Shown here piece by piece: positions 28,503 to 39,087 of a DNA stretch of 64,000 nt. The DNA comes from Sphingosinicella terrae (GTDB lineage: Bacteria; Pseudomonadota; Alphaproteobacteria; Sphingomonadales; Sphingomonadaceae). Position 1 is the stretch's first letter. Each line of letters starts with the position of its first letter. The stretch is from positions 186,001 through 250,000 of the forward strand of contig NZ_QDFY01000005.1 of the NCBI RefSeq assembly GCF_003347635.1. The letters run 5' to 3'. Both the position numbers and the translations under genes were made by a program. A model generated the notes under the pieces. That model made no database searches. It was not told the origin of the DNA and worked only from the letters and a program-made list of their open reading frames with translations.

Positions 28503-29366
28503 TCAGTGCAGGTGGCGCAGTTTGTCCGGGTTGCGCACCACATAGATGGCGGCGATCCTGCCATCCTCGATCTCGAACGCGGTCGTCTGCAGCTCGCCGT
28601 CGGCCTCGCGGGTGACGAAGCCGGGCAGGCCGTTGATGAAGCCGGTGCGGATCAGCAGCGAGGGCGCCTTGCGGAAGAAGACGGCCAGGCCCTCGTGGAC
28701 GCGCATCACCTCGCCATGGCCGAGCACCGGGCGCGGCACCGCCGGCCGCTTGCCGCCGCCGTCGGCGTGGAGGCTGACGTCGGAGGCGAGCAGTGCCCCG
28801 AGCGACGTCAGGTCGCCGCTGCGCGACGCCGCGAAGAAGGCTTCGGCCAGCTCGAGCCCGCGCTGGCTCTCGAGCCGGTAGCGCGGCCGTGCCTCGCGGA
28901 CATGGCCGCGCGCGCGGGCGGCGAGCTGCCGGCAGGCGGCGGCGTCGCGGCCGATCGTGCTCGCCACCTCCTCGAACGGCAGGCCGAACACGTCGTGCAG
29001 CAGGAAGGCCGCCCGTTCGAGCGGCGACAGCCGTTCGAGCGCCAGCATCAGCGGCAGGGTGACGTCCTCCGCTCCTTCCTCCTCCTTGACGATGGGATCG
29101 GGGAGCCAGGGGCCGACATAGGTCTCGCGGCGGTGCCGCGCGGACTTGAGCTGGTCGAGACAGAGCCGGGTCACGGTCCGGCGGAGAAAGGCCTCCGGGC
29201 TCCGCACCTCCGCCCGGTCCGCCTTCATCCAGCGGATGAAGGCCTCCTGGACGACGTCCTCGGCATCGGCGACCGATCCGAGCATCCGGTAGGCGACGCG
29301 CAGCAGCGTGGGGCGCAGCGGGTCGAAACCCGCTGCCGCCGATCCGGTCGCTTGCGCCTGTTTCAT
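28503..29366 (-). CDS. ECF41-family RNA polymerase sigma factor with SnoaL-like C-terminal extension
   Basis: A 287-residue sigma factor. Region 2 ('AYRMLGSVADAEDVVQEAF') and region 4 ('LSPLERAAFLLHDVFGLPFEEVA') are followed by a NTF2/SnoaL-like domain. All three ECF41 signatures are present: 'YVGPWLPDP' in the linker, 'DGGGK' and the terminal 'NPDKL'. In this family the C-terminal extension modulates activity and replaces a classical anti-sigma factor. Co-transcribed (ATGA overlap) with a carboxymuconolactone decarboxylase-like gene, the usual ECF41 partner, and preceded by an ECF41 promoter at 29854-29880, so it is probably autoregulated. Confidence 0.95.
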   Translation of the reverse strand: MKQAQATGSAAAGFDPLRPTLLRVAYRMLGSVADAEDVVQEAFIRWMKADRAEVRSPEAFLRRTVTRLCLDQLKSARHRRETYVGPWLPDPIVKEEEGAEDVTLPLMLALERLSPLERAAFLLHDVFGLPFEEVASTIGRDAAACRQLAARARGHVREARPRYRLESQRGLELAEAFFAASRSGDLTSLGALLASDVSLHADGGGKRPAVPRPVLGHGEVMRVHEGLAVFFRKAPSLLIRTGFINGLPGFVTREADGELQTTAFEIEDGRIAAIYVVRNPDKLRHLH

Positions 29367-29821
29367 GCCGCGGCCCTCGCCTCGGCAGGATCGTGCCAGA
29401 GGCCGAAACCGACCGCCAGCCGGTTCCAGCCGTTGATGACGTTGATCATCAGGGTCAGCTTGACCTGCTCCTCCTCGCTGAAATGGGCGGAGAGCGCGTC
29501 GCGCGCGGCTTCATGGCCATGGCCTTCGGAAAGCCGCGTCAGCGCATCCGTCCACGCGAGTGCGGCCCGCTCCCGGTCGGTGTAGCAGGGCGCCTCGCGC
29601 CACGCCGACAGCAAGTAGAGGCGCTGCTCGGTCTCACCCTTCGCGCGCGCCTCGGCGGTGTGCATGTTGATGCAATTGGCGCAGCCGTTGATCTGCGAGG
29701 CCCGGATCTTGACCAGCTCGATCAGGCTCGGCTCGAGGCTGGCGGCGACGGCGGCGGAGGTGCCCATCCATGTCTTCATCAGCGAGGGGGCGGCGGCGAA
29801 AAGGTCGATTTTGGCGGTCAT
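29363..29821 (-). CDS. Carboxymuconolactone decarboxylase / AhpD-like protein (ECF41 partner)
   Basis: A 152-residue CMD-family protein with the redox motif CxxC followed by His ('GCANCINMHT'), as in AhpD-like alkylhydroperoxidases. First gene of the two-gene ECF41 operon; 'AAAGGAAA' lies before the ATG at 29821. In ECF41 loci the CMD protein is the typical target or partner of the sigma factor and points to an oxidative or organic stress response. The exact substrate is unknown. Confidence 0.92.
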   Translation of the reverse strand: MTAKIDLFAAAPSLMKTWMGTSAAVAASLEPSLIELVKIRASQINGCANCINMHTAEARAKGETEQRLYLLSAWREAPCYTDRERAALAWTDALTRLSEGHGHEAARDALSAHFSEEEQVKLTLMINVINGWNRLAVGFGLWHDPAEARAAA

Positions 29822-29853
29822 GTCGGTTTCCTTTCTTCAGTATCCGACGACAT

Positions 29854-29880
29854 GACGAGGCACGATCCGCCACTGTGACA
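29854..29880 (-). promoter_or_regulatory. ECF41 target promoter
   Basis: On the minus strand TGTCACA (29880-29874) is followed after exactly 16 nt by CGTC (29857-29854), which is the published ECF41 recognition sequence. It lies 33 nt before the CMD start codon, so the sigma factor very probably controls its own operon. Confidence 0.85.
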
Positions 29881-30039
29881 CGCACAGGCAACTTTTTCTG
29901 CAACGTCCCGCCGGCTCGCCCGCCGGCGCCGTCGTCCCGCTCGGTGCGGGAAGCCGAAGGCGATGACGGCCGCAGGCTCGGTAACGCGCAGCGCCGATGG
30001 AGATGAGGGAACCGACCCGCGCCGGACGATGACCGCGCC

Positions 30040-30603
30040 TTATTGGCCCATGTTGAGCACGAACACCGGCCCGATGTCGACCGTCTGCCGGGCCGTCGCC
30101 AGATGGATGGAGACGTTGAGGTCCCCGGCCGCGAAAGCGCGGTCGGCGCGGCCGCGGACTTCGTGCATCTGCCATTCCGGCCCGATCGTCGCCGGACCGC
30201 TGAACAGCGCGGTATAGGGCTCGCGGGCGAGCTGCACCGCATTGTAGGGGAGGGTGGCGCTGGCCGCTCCATCCTCGCCGCGCTCGAGCCGAGCCCAGAA
30301 AGCGAGCACCAGATTGTCTCCGGCCTGCACCGGCCGGTTGATCGGCACGGCGACCGCGACCGACCATGCCTGCTCGCTTCGGCCCGGCGCCTGGACCCGA
30401 AGCGCCTTGCCGCCCTGGACGCGGTCATCGCTGCGCACGCGGGCGTTGCGGACGCCGTCGACGCGATACTCGCTCGGCACCGGCACCGAGATGATCCGGT
30501 TGACCAGATCGTCGACTTCGCTGGCCGGCTGCCCCTGTGCGGCCGCCGCCGGCGCGCCGGCTAGGCAGGCGAAAAGCAGGATGGCGGCGCACTTCCCTTG
30601 CAT
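30040..30603 (-). CDS. Secreted protein with carbohydrate-binding-like beta-sandwich (CBM4/9-type)
   Basis: A 187-residue exported protein: signal peptide 'AAILLFACLAGAPAAAAQ', then a domain with the pattern of a CBM4/9-like jelly roll ('WSVAVAVPINRPVQAGDNL', 'GPEWQMHEVRG', 'NVSIHLATARQTVDIGPVFV'). Such modules are often attached to xylanases; here it stands alone, about 1.5 kb from the hemicellulose locus. No catalytic domain is present. It may bind sugars at the cell surface, but the assignment rests on pattern only. Confidence 0.6.
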   Translation of the reverse strand: MQGKCAAILLFACLAGAPAAAAQGQPASEVDDLVNRIISVPVPSEYRVDGVRNARVRSDDRVQGGKALRVQAPGRSEQAWSVAVAVPINRPVQAGDNLVLAFWARLERGEDGAASATLPYNAVQLAREPYTALFSGPATIGPEWQMHEVRGRADRAFAAGDLNVSIHLATARQTVDIGPVFVLNMGQ

Positions 30604-30812
30604 GGCGACTCCTCCCCTCGAGAGACGGCTTCTCTGCGGAGGCTATCGAAGTCGCCGCGCCCATCAAGGCATTTGTCCGACAAGGAGCCGTCGCACTCGA
30701 TCGGTGAGGGCCTGTACCTGGAGGCCGGTCGACACTCCGGGTCGATCGCCGCGGCGGTCCGCAACCGCCTGTGCTGAGGGGACCGCGGTGCCGCCGCGGC
30801 GCTGCCCCCGGC

Positions 30813-31907
30813 TCAGAACCAGATCCTGACACCGGCGAGGAGACTCCAGCCGCCGACATTCTCGCCTGCGCTCCGGGCGAAACGGGCGGTGTCGCCGAAC
30901 GCGCGCTCGTACTGGACCCCGACATAGGGCGCGAATTCGGGCGCGATTTCGTAGCGCAGCCGCAGCCCCAGCTCGGTCGCCGACAGGCCCGCGCCGATGC
31001 CGAGCTCCGGTACGTCCTGCAGCGCGAGCTCGGCTTCGATCCGGGGCTGCAGGATCAGCCGCTGGGTGATCCGCTGGTCATATTCCGCCTCGAGCCGCGC
31101 CGAAACGTCGCCTTTGGTCGAGACGAAGGCGGTCGCATCGATCTCGAACCAGTAAGGTGCCAAGCCTTGAATCCCAAGAACCAGATACGTCCTGTCCGGG
31201 TCTGGAGCAAAGTCTTGGCGCACGCCTGCCTGGAGGTCGAACCAGGGATCGAGGGCATGACTCCACAGCGCCTGGACCTCTGCCTGCTCGATCCCGTCGC
31301 CGAAGACGGCTTTGCCCTCGGTCTTGATCCACAGCCGGTCGATGTCGTTGCCATAGCGCAGCTGCACGTCCGCCCACGAGAAGGTCTCGCCGCCGTCGCG
31401 AAAGCCGATCTCGAGCTGGTCGGCGAACAGGCCCCAGGTGACGTGCGCGCCATGCTCGGTCCGCATCTCCTCGCGCGCCGCGGCCATCGCCGCGGAGCCA
31501 TGGAAGGCGTCGGCGGCATGATCGGGTCCGGTCAGCGCTTCCGGCGGCGGCGGCCCGACCGGCGGCGCCGGCGGCTGTGGTGCGGCGTCCATATGGTGTC
31601 CGGCATGGGGATCCTGCACGGTCGGCGCCGGGGCCATTCCGTGCCCGGCATGCGGGTCTTGAGTCTGGTTCATTTCGTGCCCGGTATGCGGGTCGTCTTC
31701 TCCCGGCACTGCCGTCGCTGCGTGCCCGGCATGGGGATCCTGCACCGGCTCGCCATGGCCTTCGTGCTGGCGTGGAGCGGTCGAGCGATGGCCCGCGGGC
31801 GGATCGCTCTCGGTCGTCGGCGCGGCCGGCGCCGAATGATGCTCATGCTGGGCCGGGGCCGGGGCGGAGGCGACGGTGAGCAGGAGTGCGAGCAGGAGCC
31901 GCTTCAT
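30813..31907 (-). CDS. copB: Copper resistance protein B (outer membrane)
   Basis: A 364-residue CopB: signal peptide ('LLLALLLTVASAPAPAQ'), a His-rich N-terminal third with four copies of D-P-H-A/T-G-H, then a beta-barrel domain ending 'LLAGVRIWF'. It probably binds or sequesters copper at the outer membrane together with CopA. ATG 31907 overlaps the CopA stop (ATGA 31904-31907); the longer upstream frame is a shadow of copA. Last gene of the leftward copper operon. Confidence 0.93.
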   Translation of the reverse strand: MKRLLLALLLTVASAPAPAQHEHHSAPAAPTTESDPPAGHRSTAPRQHEGHGEPVQDPHAGHAATAVPGEDDPHTGHEMNQTQDPHAGHGMAPAPTVQDPHAGHHMDAAPQPPAPPVGPPPPEALTGPDHAADAFHGSAAMAAAREEMRTEHGAHVTWGLFADQLEIGFRDGGETFSWADVQLRYGNDIDRLWIKTEGKAVFGDGIEQAEVQALWSHALDPWFDLQAGVRQDFAPDPDRTYLVLGIQGLAPYWFEIDATAFVSTKGDVSARLEAEYDQRITQRLILQPRIEAELALQDVPELGIGAGLSATELGLRLRYEIAPEFAPYVGVQYERAFGDTARFARSAGENVGGWSLLAGVRIWF

Positions 31908-33691
31908 GCCGCGTCTCCATCCAGCGGGCGGACCTTGACCACGCGCATCATGCCGGCATGCATGTGCAGCAGCAGGTGGCAGTGAAAGGCCCAGTCGCCC
32001 GGCGCGTCCGCGGTCATGTCGAGGTCGACCGTCCCCCCAGGAAGCACGTTGACCGTATGCTTGAGCGGCTGATGGTCGCCCTGGCCGTTCACCAGCGACC
32101 AGAAATGGCCATGAATGTGGATCGGGTGGGCCATCATGCTGTCGTTGATCAGACGCATCCTCACTCGCTCGTCGCGCGCCAGGCGGATCGGCTCGGCGCC
32201 TTCGCTCAGGGCGACTCCGTCGAACGACCACATGAACCTCTCCATATTGCCGGTGAGGTGGACCTCGACGGTGCGGGTCGGCGGCCGCCGATCGGACGGC
32301 GGCGTGAGCGCGGCGAGGTCGCGATAGGTGAGCACGCGGTGGCCGACATTTTCGAGGCCGAGCCCCGGTTCTCCGGTGCGGTCCCGCGGCATCGGTGCGA
32401 TCATGTCGACCCCCGGGCCGAGACGCACCTGCGGCGCGTTGGCCTGGTCGCGCATGTCCATATCGCCATGATCCATCGGCTGAGCCGCCTCCGCCGCGCC
32501 GTGGTGGCCGGAGCCGAGGCCGCCGCCATGATCCCGGCTCTGTGCCGGTCCGTGATCCATGCCGTCCATGCCCATGTCGCGCATCGACAGGATCGGCCGG
32601 TCGCGCAGCGGCGGCACCGGCGCGGACATTCCGGGCCGCGGCGCCAGCGTCGCCCGCCCCAGGCCCGACCGGTCCATCGCTTCCGCGACGAAGCTGTAGG
32701 CCCGGTCCTTGGCCGGCAGGACGATGACGTCGTAGGTCTCGGCGGCCGAGATCTGCAGCTCGTCCACATCGACCGGACGAACATTCTGCCCGTCGGCGGC
32801 GACCACTTTCATCGTGAGGCCGGGAATGCGGACGTTGAAGATGGTCATCGCGCCCGAGTTGATGATCCGCAGGCGCACCCGCTCGCCGGGCCTGAACAGT
32901 CCGGTCCAATTCTCCTCGGGGCTGTGGCCGTTGATCAGATAGGTGTAGGTGGCGCCGGTCACATCGAGGATGTCGGTCGGATCCATCCGCATCCTTGCCC
33001 ACATTTCGCGATCCTCGACGCTCATCCGGTGCTCGGGGTCGCCACTCAGCCGGCCGGCGAGCGTGATCCGCTGCCGATTGAAATAGCCGGCCTGCTGCTT
33101 CAGCTTGCGGAGGATCTCGTGCGGATGGAGGAAGCTCCAGTCGCTGAGCACGATGACATGCTCGCGGTCGTAGCCGACCGGATCGCCGTCGGCCGGATCG
33201 AGGATGAGCGGCCCATAATGGCCCTGCTGCTCCTGCAGCCCGCTATGGCTGTGATACCAGTAGGTGCCCGACTGGCGGATCGGGAACTCGTAGGTGAAGG
33301 TCTCGCCGGGACGGATGCCCGGGAAGCTCACGCCGGGAACGCCGTCCATCTGGAACGGCAGCAGCAGCCCGTGCCAGTGGATCGACGTATCCTCGTCTAG
33401 GCCGTTGGCGACGTGGATGCGGACATTCTGCCCCTCGCGCAGCCGGATGAGCGGGGCCGGCAGGGTTCCGTTCAAGGTGACGGCATGGCCGGTGCGGCCG
33501 CCGACGGTGAAGGCCGAATGGGCGACCTCCAGGCGGACCTCTTCGCCGGAAAGCGTCGGCATTTGCGGCCCGATGCCGGCGCTGACCGGCTGCGCCCAGG
33601 CGGGGAACAGCCCCGACAGGCCGAGGCCGATCCCGCCCAAAGTCGCGCCGCGGATCAGCGCGCGTCGGTCGATTTGATATCGTTCTTGCAT
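31904..33691 (-). CDS. copA: Copper resistance protein A (periplasmic multicopper oxidase)
   Basis: A 595-residue CopA-type multicopper oxidase. The N-terminus has a Tat-like signal ('RRALIRGATLGGIGLGLSG'). Copper ligands are visible in 'SIHWHGLLLP', 'YWYHSHSGLQ', 'HPIHIHGHFWSL' and 'FHCHLLLHMHAGMM'. A Met/His-rich stretch ('MGMDGMDHG', 'MDHGDMDM') between the cupredoxin domains is typical of CopA and binds extra copper. Oxidation of Cu(I) in the periplasm is the expected role. Coupled to copB; a hairpin lies just upstream at 33740. Confidence 0.95.
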   Translation of the reverse strand: MQERYQIDRRALIRGATLGGIGLGLSGLFPAWAQPVSAGIGPQMPTLSGEEVRLEVAHSAFTVGGRTGHAVTLNGTLPAPLIRLREGQNVRIHVANGLDEDTSIHWHGLLLPFQMDGVPGVSFPGIRPGETFTYEFPIRQSGTYWYHSHSGLQEQQGHYGPLILDPADGDPVGYDREHVIVLSDWSFLHPHEILRKLKQQAGYFNRQRITLAGRLSGDPEHRMSVEDREMWARMRMDPTDILDVTGATYTYLINGHSPEENWTGLFRPGERVRLRIINSGAMTIFNVRIPGLTMKVVAADGQNVRPVDVDELQISAAETYDVIVLPAKDRAYSFVAEAMDRSGLGRATLAPRPGMSAPVPPLRDRPILSMRDMGMDGMDHGPAQSRDHGGGLGSGHHGAAEAAQPMDHGDMDMRDQANAPQVRLGPGVDMIAPMPRDRTGEPGLGLENVGHRVLTYRDLAALTPPSDRRPPTRTVEVHLTGNMERFMWSFDGVALSEGAEPIRLARDERVRMRLINDSMMAHPIHIHGHFWSLVNGQGDHQPLKHTVNVLPGGTVDLDMTADAPGDWAFHCHLLLHMHAGMMRVVKVRPLDGDAA

Positions 33692-33739
33692 GTCCCGTCT
33701 CCGGCCGCGAGGGGCGGCGGCCTAGGGCTAAAGGGTGAA

Positions 33740-33770
33740 GGGGTGGCGGCGTCGCCGCCGCCGCCACCCC
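33740..33770 (-). other. Intra-operon hairpin between small His-rich gene and copA
   Basis: A strong G/C inverted repeat (GGGGTGGCGGCG / complementary arm ending CCACCCC) occupies the gap before copA. Without a T-tract it looks like a processing, stabilising or attenuating element rather than a terminator. Confidence 0.4.
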
Positions 33771-33777
33771 TGGCCGA

Positions 33778-34086
33778 TCAGTGGCCCTGATGCGCCTGCG
33801 GCGCCTGCCCGGCAGGGGCAGGCTGGCCGCCATGGGTGCCATGCTGGTCATGGCCCATTCGGTCGCAGCAATCCGGACGCCCGTTGCCGTCGGCCTCGGC
33901 GCAGCAGCCTTGTTCGGCCGGGGCGCCTTGGCCGTGATGCTGCCCATGATCCTGGCCGTCGTGATGCTGGCGGTGCGAGCCATGCGAGGCGGGGTTGCCC
34001 GAAGGCTGGTGGGGCTGTGCCGGCAAGGTCTGGGCCGCGGCGGGCAGGGCGAAGGTCAGCGCGAACGCCGTCAGAAGGATGCGCAT
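33778..34086 (-). CDS. Small exported His- and Cys-rich protein of the copper operon
   Basis: A 102-residue protein with a signal peptide ('LLTAFALTFALPAAAQ') and a mature part rich in His, Gln and Gly, including 'QHHDGQDHGQHHGQG' and two CC pairs ('GCCAEADG', 'DCCDRMGHD'). The composition and operon position suggest periplasmic copper binding. ATG 34086 was chosen because the signal peptide starts there. No named family recognised. Confidence 0.72.
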   Translation of the reverse strand: MRILLTAFALTFALPAAAQTLPAQPHQPSGNPASHGSHRQHHDGQDHGQHHGQGAPAEQGCCAEADGNGRPDCCDRMGHDQHGTHGGQPAPAGQAPQAHQGH

Positions 34087-34127
34087 GTCGTGTCTCCGTG
34101 CGAATTGAATCGGGAAAGGATCAATTC

Positions 34128-34511
34128 TCAGGAGCATCGGGGCGGAGGCGGGTCCGCATTGTGGCTACGGCCGTTCGCGTGCGTTGCCGCCCCTGGACGC
34201 GCGATGGGCTCGGAGAGAGACACTCGCTCAGCCACCTGGTGCGTGCCCGGAATCGCGGCGCAGGCCATCATGCATTCGACCTTGAGGTCGGCCTTGCCCT
34301 CGTCGGCTGGTGCCTCGTGATCCCCGCATCCGCTCGTCATCCCGGCCATGGCGTGGCTGCCCGGTGCTGCGATCGGAAGATGCGCCTCGGCGGCCATGCG
34401 CACCGGCATGAGTATCATGGCGAGCAGGACCAGGAGTGGAAGGAGCCGCGGGGGCATTTCGCGCAGATAGGCGGCTCGCGAGGAAGTGACAACCGGGCCG
34501 GCGCGGCTCAT
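34128..34511 (-). CDS. Small hypothetical membrane/exported protein of the copper operon
   Basis: A 127-residue protein with one hydrophobic segment near residues 22-36 ('LLPLLVLLAMILMPV') and a mature part containing Met, His and Cys residues ('GCGDHEAP', 'CMMACAAIPG'). Its ATG at 34511 overlaps the regulator's stop (ATGA 34508-34511), so it is coupled to the cueR-like gene. Possibly a metal-binding accessory of copper resistance; function not recognised. Confidence 0.65.
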   Translation of the reverse strand: MSRAGPVVTSSRAAYLREMPPRLLPLLVLLAMILMPVRMAAEAHLPIAAPGSHAMAGMTSGCGDHEAPADEGKADLKVECMMACAAIPGTHQVAERVSLSEPIARPGAATHANGRSHNADPPPPRCS

Positions 34512-34903
34512 GCTTCGTCCCTGCTCAGGTCGGCGAGGATCGGGCAATCCGGACGGGCGTCGCCATGGCAATGGGCGGCGAGATGCTCAAGCGTCTGGCG
34601 CATGGCATCCAGCTCGCGGGCCTTGCGCTCGAGCTCCGCTGCACGCGCCAGTGCGATCGCCTTGACCTCAGCGCTCGCCCGGCTGCGATCGTGCCAGAGC
34701 GTGAGCAGCTTGCCGATCTCCTCGATCCCGAAGCCGAGATCGCGCGCGCGGCGAATGAAGCGCAAGGTATGGACGTCGCGTTCGTCATAATCGCGATAGC
34801 CGGAGTCGCGGCGGGCGGCGCGAGGGATCAGGCCGATTGACTCATAATGGCGGATCATCCGCTGGCTCACGCCGGAGGTCTTCGAAGCTTGTCCGATCTT
34901 CAT
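34508..34903 (-). CDS. cueR: MerR-family copper-responsive regulator (CueR-like)
   Basis: A 131-residue MerR regulator. The winged-helix N-terminus 'MKIGQASKTSGVSQRMIRHY' is followed by a dimerisation helix and a metal loop with Cys112 and Cys120 ('CHGDARPDC'), the Cu(I)-binding spacing of CueR. It is expected to activate the copper ATPase operon by distorting a 19-20 bp promoter spacer. It starts 8 nt after the ATPase stop with 'AAGGTGA' as ribosome site. Confidence 0.92.
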   Translation of the reverse strand: MKIGQASKTSGVSQRMIRHYESIGLIPRAARRDSGYRDYDERDVHTLRFIRRARDLGFGIEEIGKLLTLWHDRSRASAEVKAIALARAAELERKARELDAMRQTLEHLAAHCHGDARPDCPILADLSRDEA

Positions 34904-34911
34904 GTGTCACC

Positions 34912-37257
<2,346 letters not shown>

Positions 37258-37302
37258 GTAGAGATCCTTTCCGCCGCATGTGGCGGCATCCCGACTCAGA
37301 TG

Positions 37303-37327
37303 GAGTTTGACATGATGTCAGAGTCAA
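37303..37327 (-). promoter_or_regulatory. Candidate MerR-type operator/promoter of the copper operon
   Basis: On the minus strand TTGACT (37327-37322) overlaps the start of a 23-bp dyad at 37303-37325 with arms TGACAT and ATGTCA. This is the usual MerR layout, with the dyad between -35 and -10 and a spacer of about 19 bp. The -10 hexamer is weak (CATCTG), as is common for MerR-activated promoters. The dyad does not match the E. coli CueR box, so assignment is by position. Confidence 0.5.
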
Positions 37328-37434
37328 GGCGCAACGTCGTTCTCGTGCGATCGCGCCGCGGCGAAGGAACATTTCCTGTCCCGCTCCGGTTGGAAACGGC
37401 GCATCCTTTCGCCATCGCACCCGGAGGAACCGTC

Positions 37435-37959
37435 ATGACCGACGCCGCAGCCGTTTCCCCGCCGCTCGAAGAGCTCGAGACCTGGAAGGGCTTCCGTTTC
37501 CAGGTGCGGCCAGCCACGCCGGAGGACAAGGAGGCTCTCGCCGACTTGTTCGCACGCGTCAGCCCCGAGGATCGCCGCTTCCGTTTCCTGAGCGGAATCA
37601 ACAAGGTCAGCGGCGACTTCCTCGAGCGCCTGACCAAGGTCGATCACGAGCGCACCGAGGACTTTCTCGCGTTCGACGGCGACACCCTGATCGCCAGCGC
37701 CATGCTCGCCGCCGATGCGGAGATGGAGCGAGCCGAGGTCGCGATCTCCATCCGCTCCGACTATAAGGGAAGGGGCGTCGGCTGGTGCCTGCTCGATCAT
37801 GCCGCCCGTCACGCGCAGGGGAAGGGAATCGAGCTGCTCGAGTCGATCGAGAGCCGCGACAACGTCGAGGCGATCTCGCTCGCAAAGGAAATGGGCTTCG
37901 CCGCCACCGCCTATCCTGGCGACGCCACCCTCGTGCTCGTTCAGAAGAAGCTGGCCTGA
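37435..37959 (+). CDS. GNAT-family N-acetyltransferase
   Basis: A 174-residue GNAT enzyme with the acetyl-CoA-binding signature 'SIRSDYKGRGVGWCLLDHA' (R/Q-x-x-G-x-G) and C-terminal 'SRDNVEAISLAKEMGF'. 'VRPATPEDKEALADLFARV' is the typical beta1-alpha1 start. ATG 37435 is preceded by 'ggagga'; upstream sequence in the same frame covers the divergent copper promoter and is not coding. It is similar to domains that acetylate proteins or small molecules; substrate unknown. Confidence 0.88.
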   Translation: MTDAAAVSPPLEELETWKGFRFQVRPATPEDKEALADLFARVSPEDRRFRFLSGINKVSGDFLERLTKVDHERTEDFLAFDGDTLIASAMLAADAEMERAEVAISIRSDYKGRGVGWCLLDHAARHAQGKGIELLESIESRDNVEAISLAKEMGFAATAYPGDATLVLVQKKLA

Positions 37960-38050
37960 TCGCGCCCGCCGCGCCGGCATCCGCTCGCCGGCGCTTGAAC
38001 GCGCGGCGACCGGTGATCCACCCCGATCTGCACGACCGAAGGAGTCTATC

Positions 38051-38452
38051 ATGCGAAACATCAACCTGATGACGGGGACGTTCACGGCGCTGCTGCTGGC
38101 CGGCTGCGGGTCGACGGACGGGCGCGAAGAGGCGGTCGAGGGGGGTGCGCAGGGCAATCAGGCGACAAACTACCAGGCCGAGATGGCGGCCTTGCCTGAG
38201 GGCCAGCGAAACGCCGTCTTCATCCGCGCCATCCGCGATGCGCGCCTCGACTGCCAGCACGTCGAATCCTCGCAGGCGGCCGGCGAATATCGGGGCAACC
38301 CGATGTGGAACGTACGCTGCGCTGGCGGCGGCAACTGGACGTTGGTGGTCACGGCCGACGGCACGGCACAGATCCTCGACGCGAACGAGGCCCGGCTCGT
38401 GGGCGCCGACGCCGGCAATCAGGCCGGCGACGCCGCCGCCAATGCCCAGTAG
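38051..38452 (+). CDS. Hypothetical lipoprotein
   Basis: A 133-residue protein with a lipoprotein signal and lipobox 'LLLAGC' (Cys19). The mature part has two cysteines, 'RLDCQHV' and 'NVRCAGGGNW', and an Ala/Asn-rich C-terminus. ATG 38051 follows 'gaaggag' by 7 nt. No functional family recognised; probably anchored in the periplasm. Confidence 0.75.
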   Translation: MRNINLMTGTFTALLLAGCGSTDGREEAVEGGAQGNQATNYQAEMAALPEGQRNAVFIRAIRDARLDCQHVESSQAAGEYRGNPMWNVRCAGGGNWTLVVTADGTAQILDANEARLVGADAGNQAGDAAANAQ

Positions 38453-38465
38453 CAGGTCCGATCGC

Positions 38466-39068
38466 TCAGCCGACCTGCTCGACCGCGAGGCTGCCTTCCG
38501 GCAGCGGCCGTAGCAGCTGTGCGGCCGGCACCTCGGGATCGAGCCAGCGCGCCCACTGGTCGCGTCCGAGTACCACCACCTGCCGACCGTGATAGGGAGC
38601 GACGTCTGGACCGGGTGGGCAGGTGAGCATGGTATAGGCTTCGCCGACCTCGGGATCGGTCCGCCACAGGCCGGCGATGCAGAACCAGTCCTCGCCTTTC
38701 AGAGTGAACAGCCATTTGTCCTTTCGCTTCTTTCCCGCCTCCGCCGGGCTGGTGAATTCGTAGAAGCCGTCGGCGACGATCAGGCAGCGTCCGCGTGGGA
38801 ATTCCCGGCCGTCGCCGCGGTAATTGTAGACCGGTTTGCCGCGCGGTCCGGGCCACGACCAACGCCGGATGACGAGGTCCGCGGCCAGCGGCCGGCCCTC
38901 CGCATCGGCTTCGCCGGCGCGGATGATGGCGTTGCGGTCGGTGATGCGGATCGAATCGAGCGGCTCCAGATTGGGCATGCCCTCGGGAAAGCGCAGCGGA
39001 ATGCGGGTCTGGCTCCAGTCCTCGCGGACCTGGCCGAGGGCGATGCGCCGCCTTTGCTCGTTGCACAT
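38466..39068 (-). CDS. SOS response-associated peptidase (HMCES/YedK family)
   Basis: A 200-residue SRAP-domain protein. Cys2 ('MCNEQRRR') is the residue that forms a thiazolidine cross-link with abasic sites in single-stranded DNA after Met removal. Further family motifs are 'YNYRGDGREF', 'CLIVADGFYEF' and the His in 'PYHGRQVVVL'. It protects abasic sites during replication. It is convergent with the lipoprotein gene at 38051, and a small lipoprotein gene lies 19 nt upstream on the same strand. Confidence 0.92.
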   Translation of the reverse strand: MCNEQRRRIALGQVREDWSQTRIPLRFPEGMPNLEPLDSIRITDRNAIIRAGEADAEGRPLAADLVIRRWSWPGPRGKPVYNYRGDGREFPRGRCLIVADGFYEFTSPAEAGKKRKDKWLFTLKGEDWFCIAGLWRTDPEVGEAYTMLTCPPGPDVAPYHGRQVVVLGRDQWARWLDPEVPAAQLLRPLPEGSLAVEQVG

Positions 39069-39087
39069 GGCCGCTTGGCTTCCCGAT

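Noticed and set aside
30813-33002. Extended frame spanning copB and much of copA (729 codons).
   Set aside because: The copA gene in another frame has full multicopper motifs, and copB starts at 31907 with a good signal peptide and ATGA overlap.
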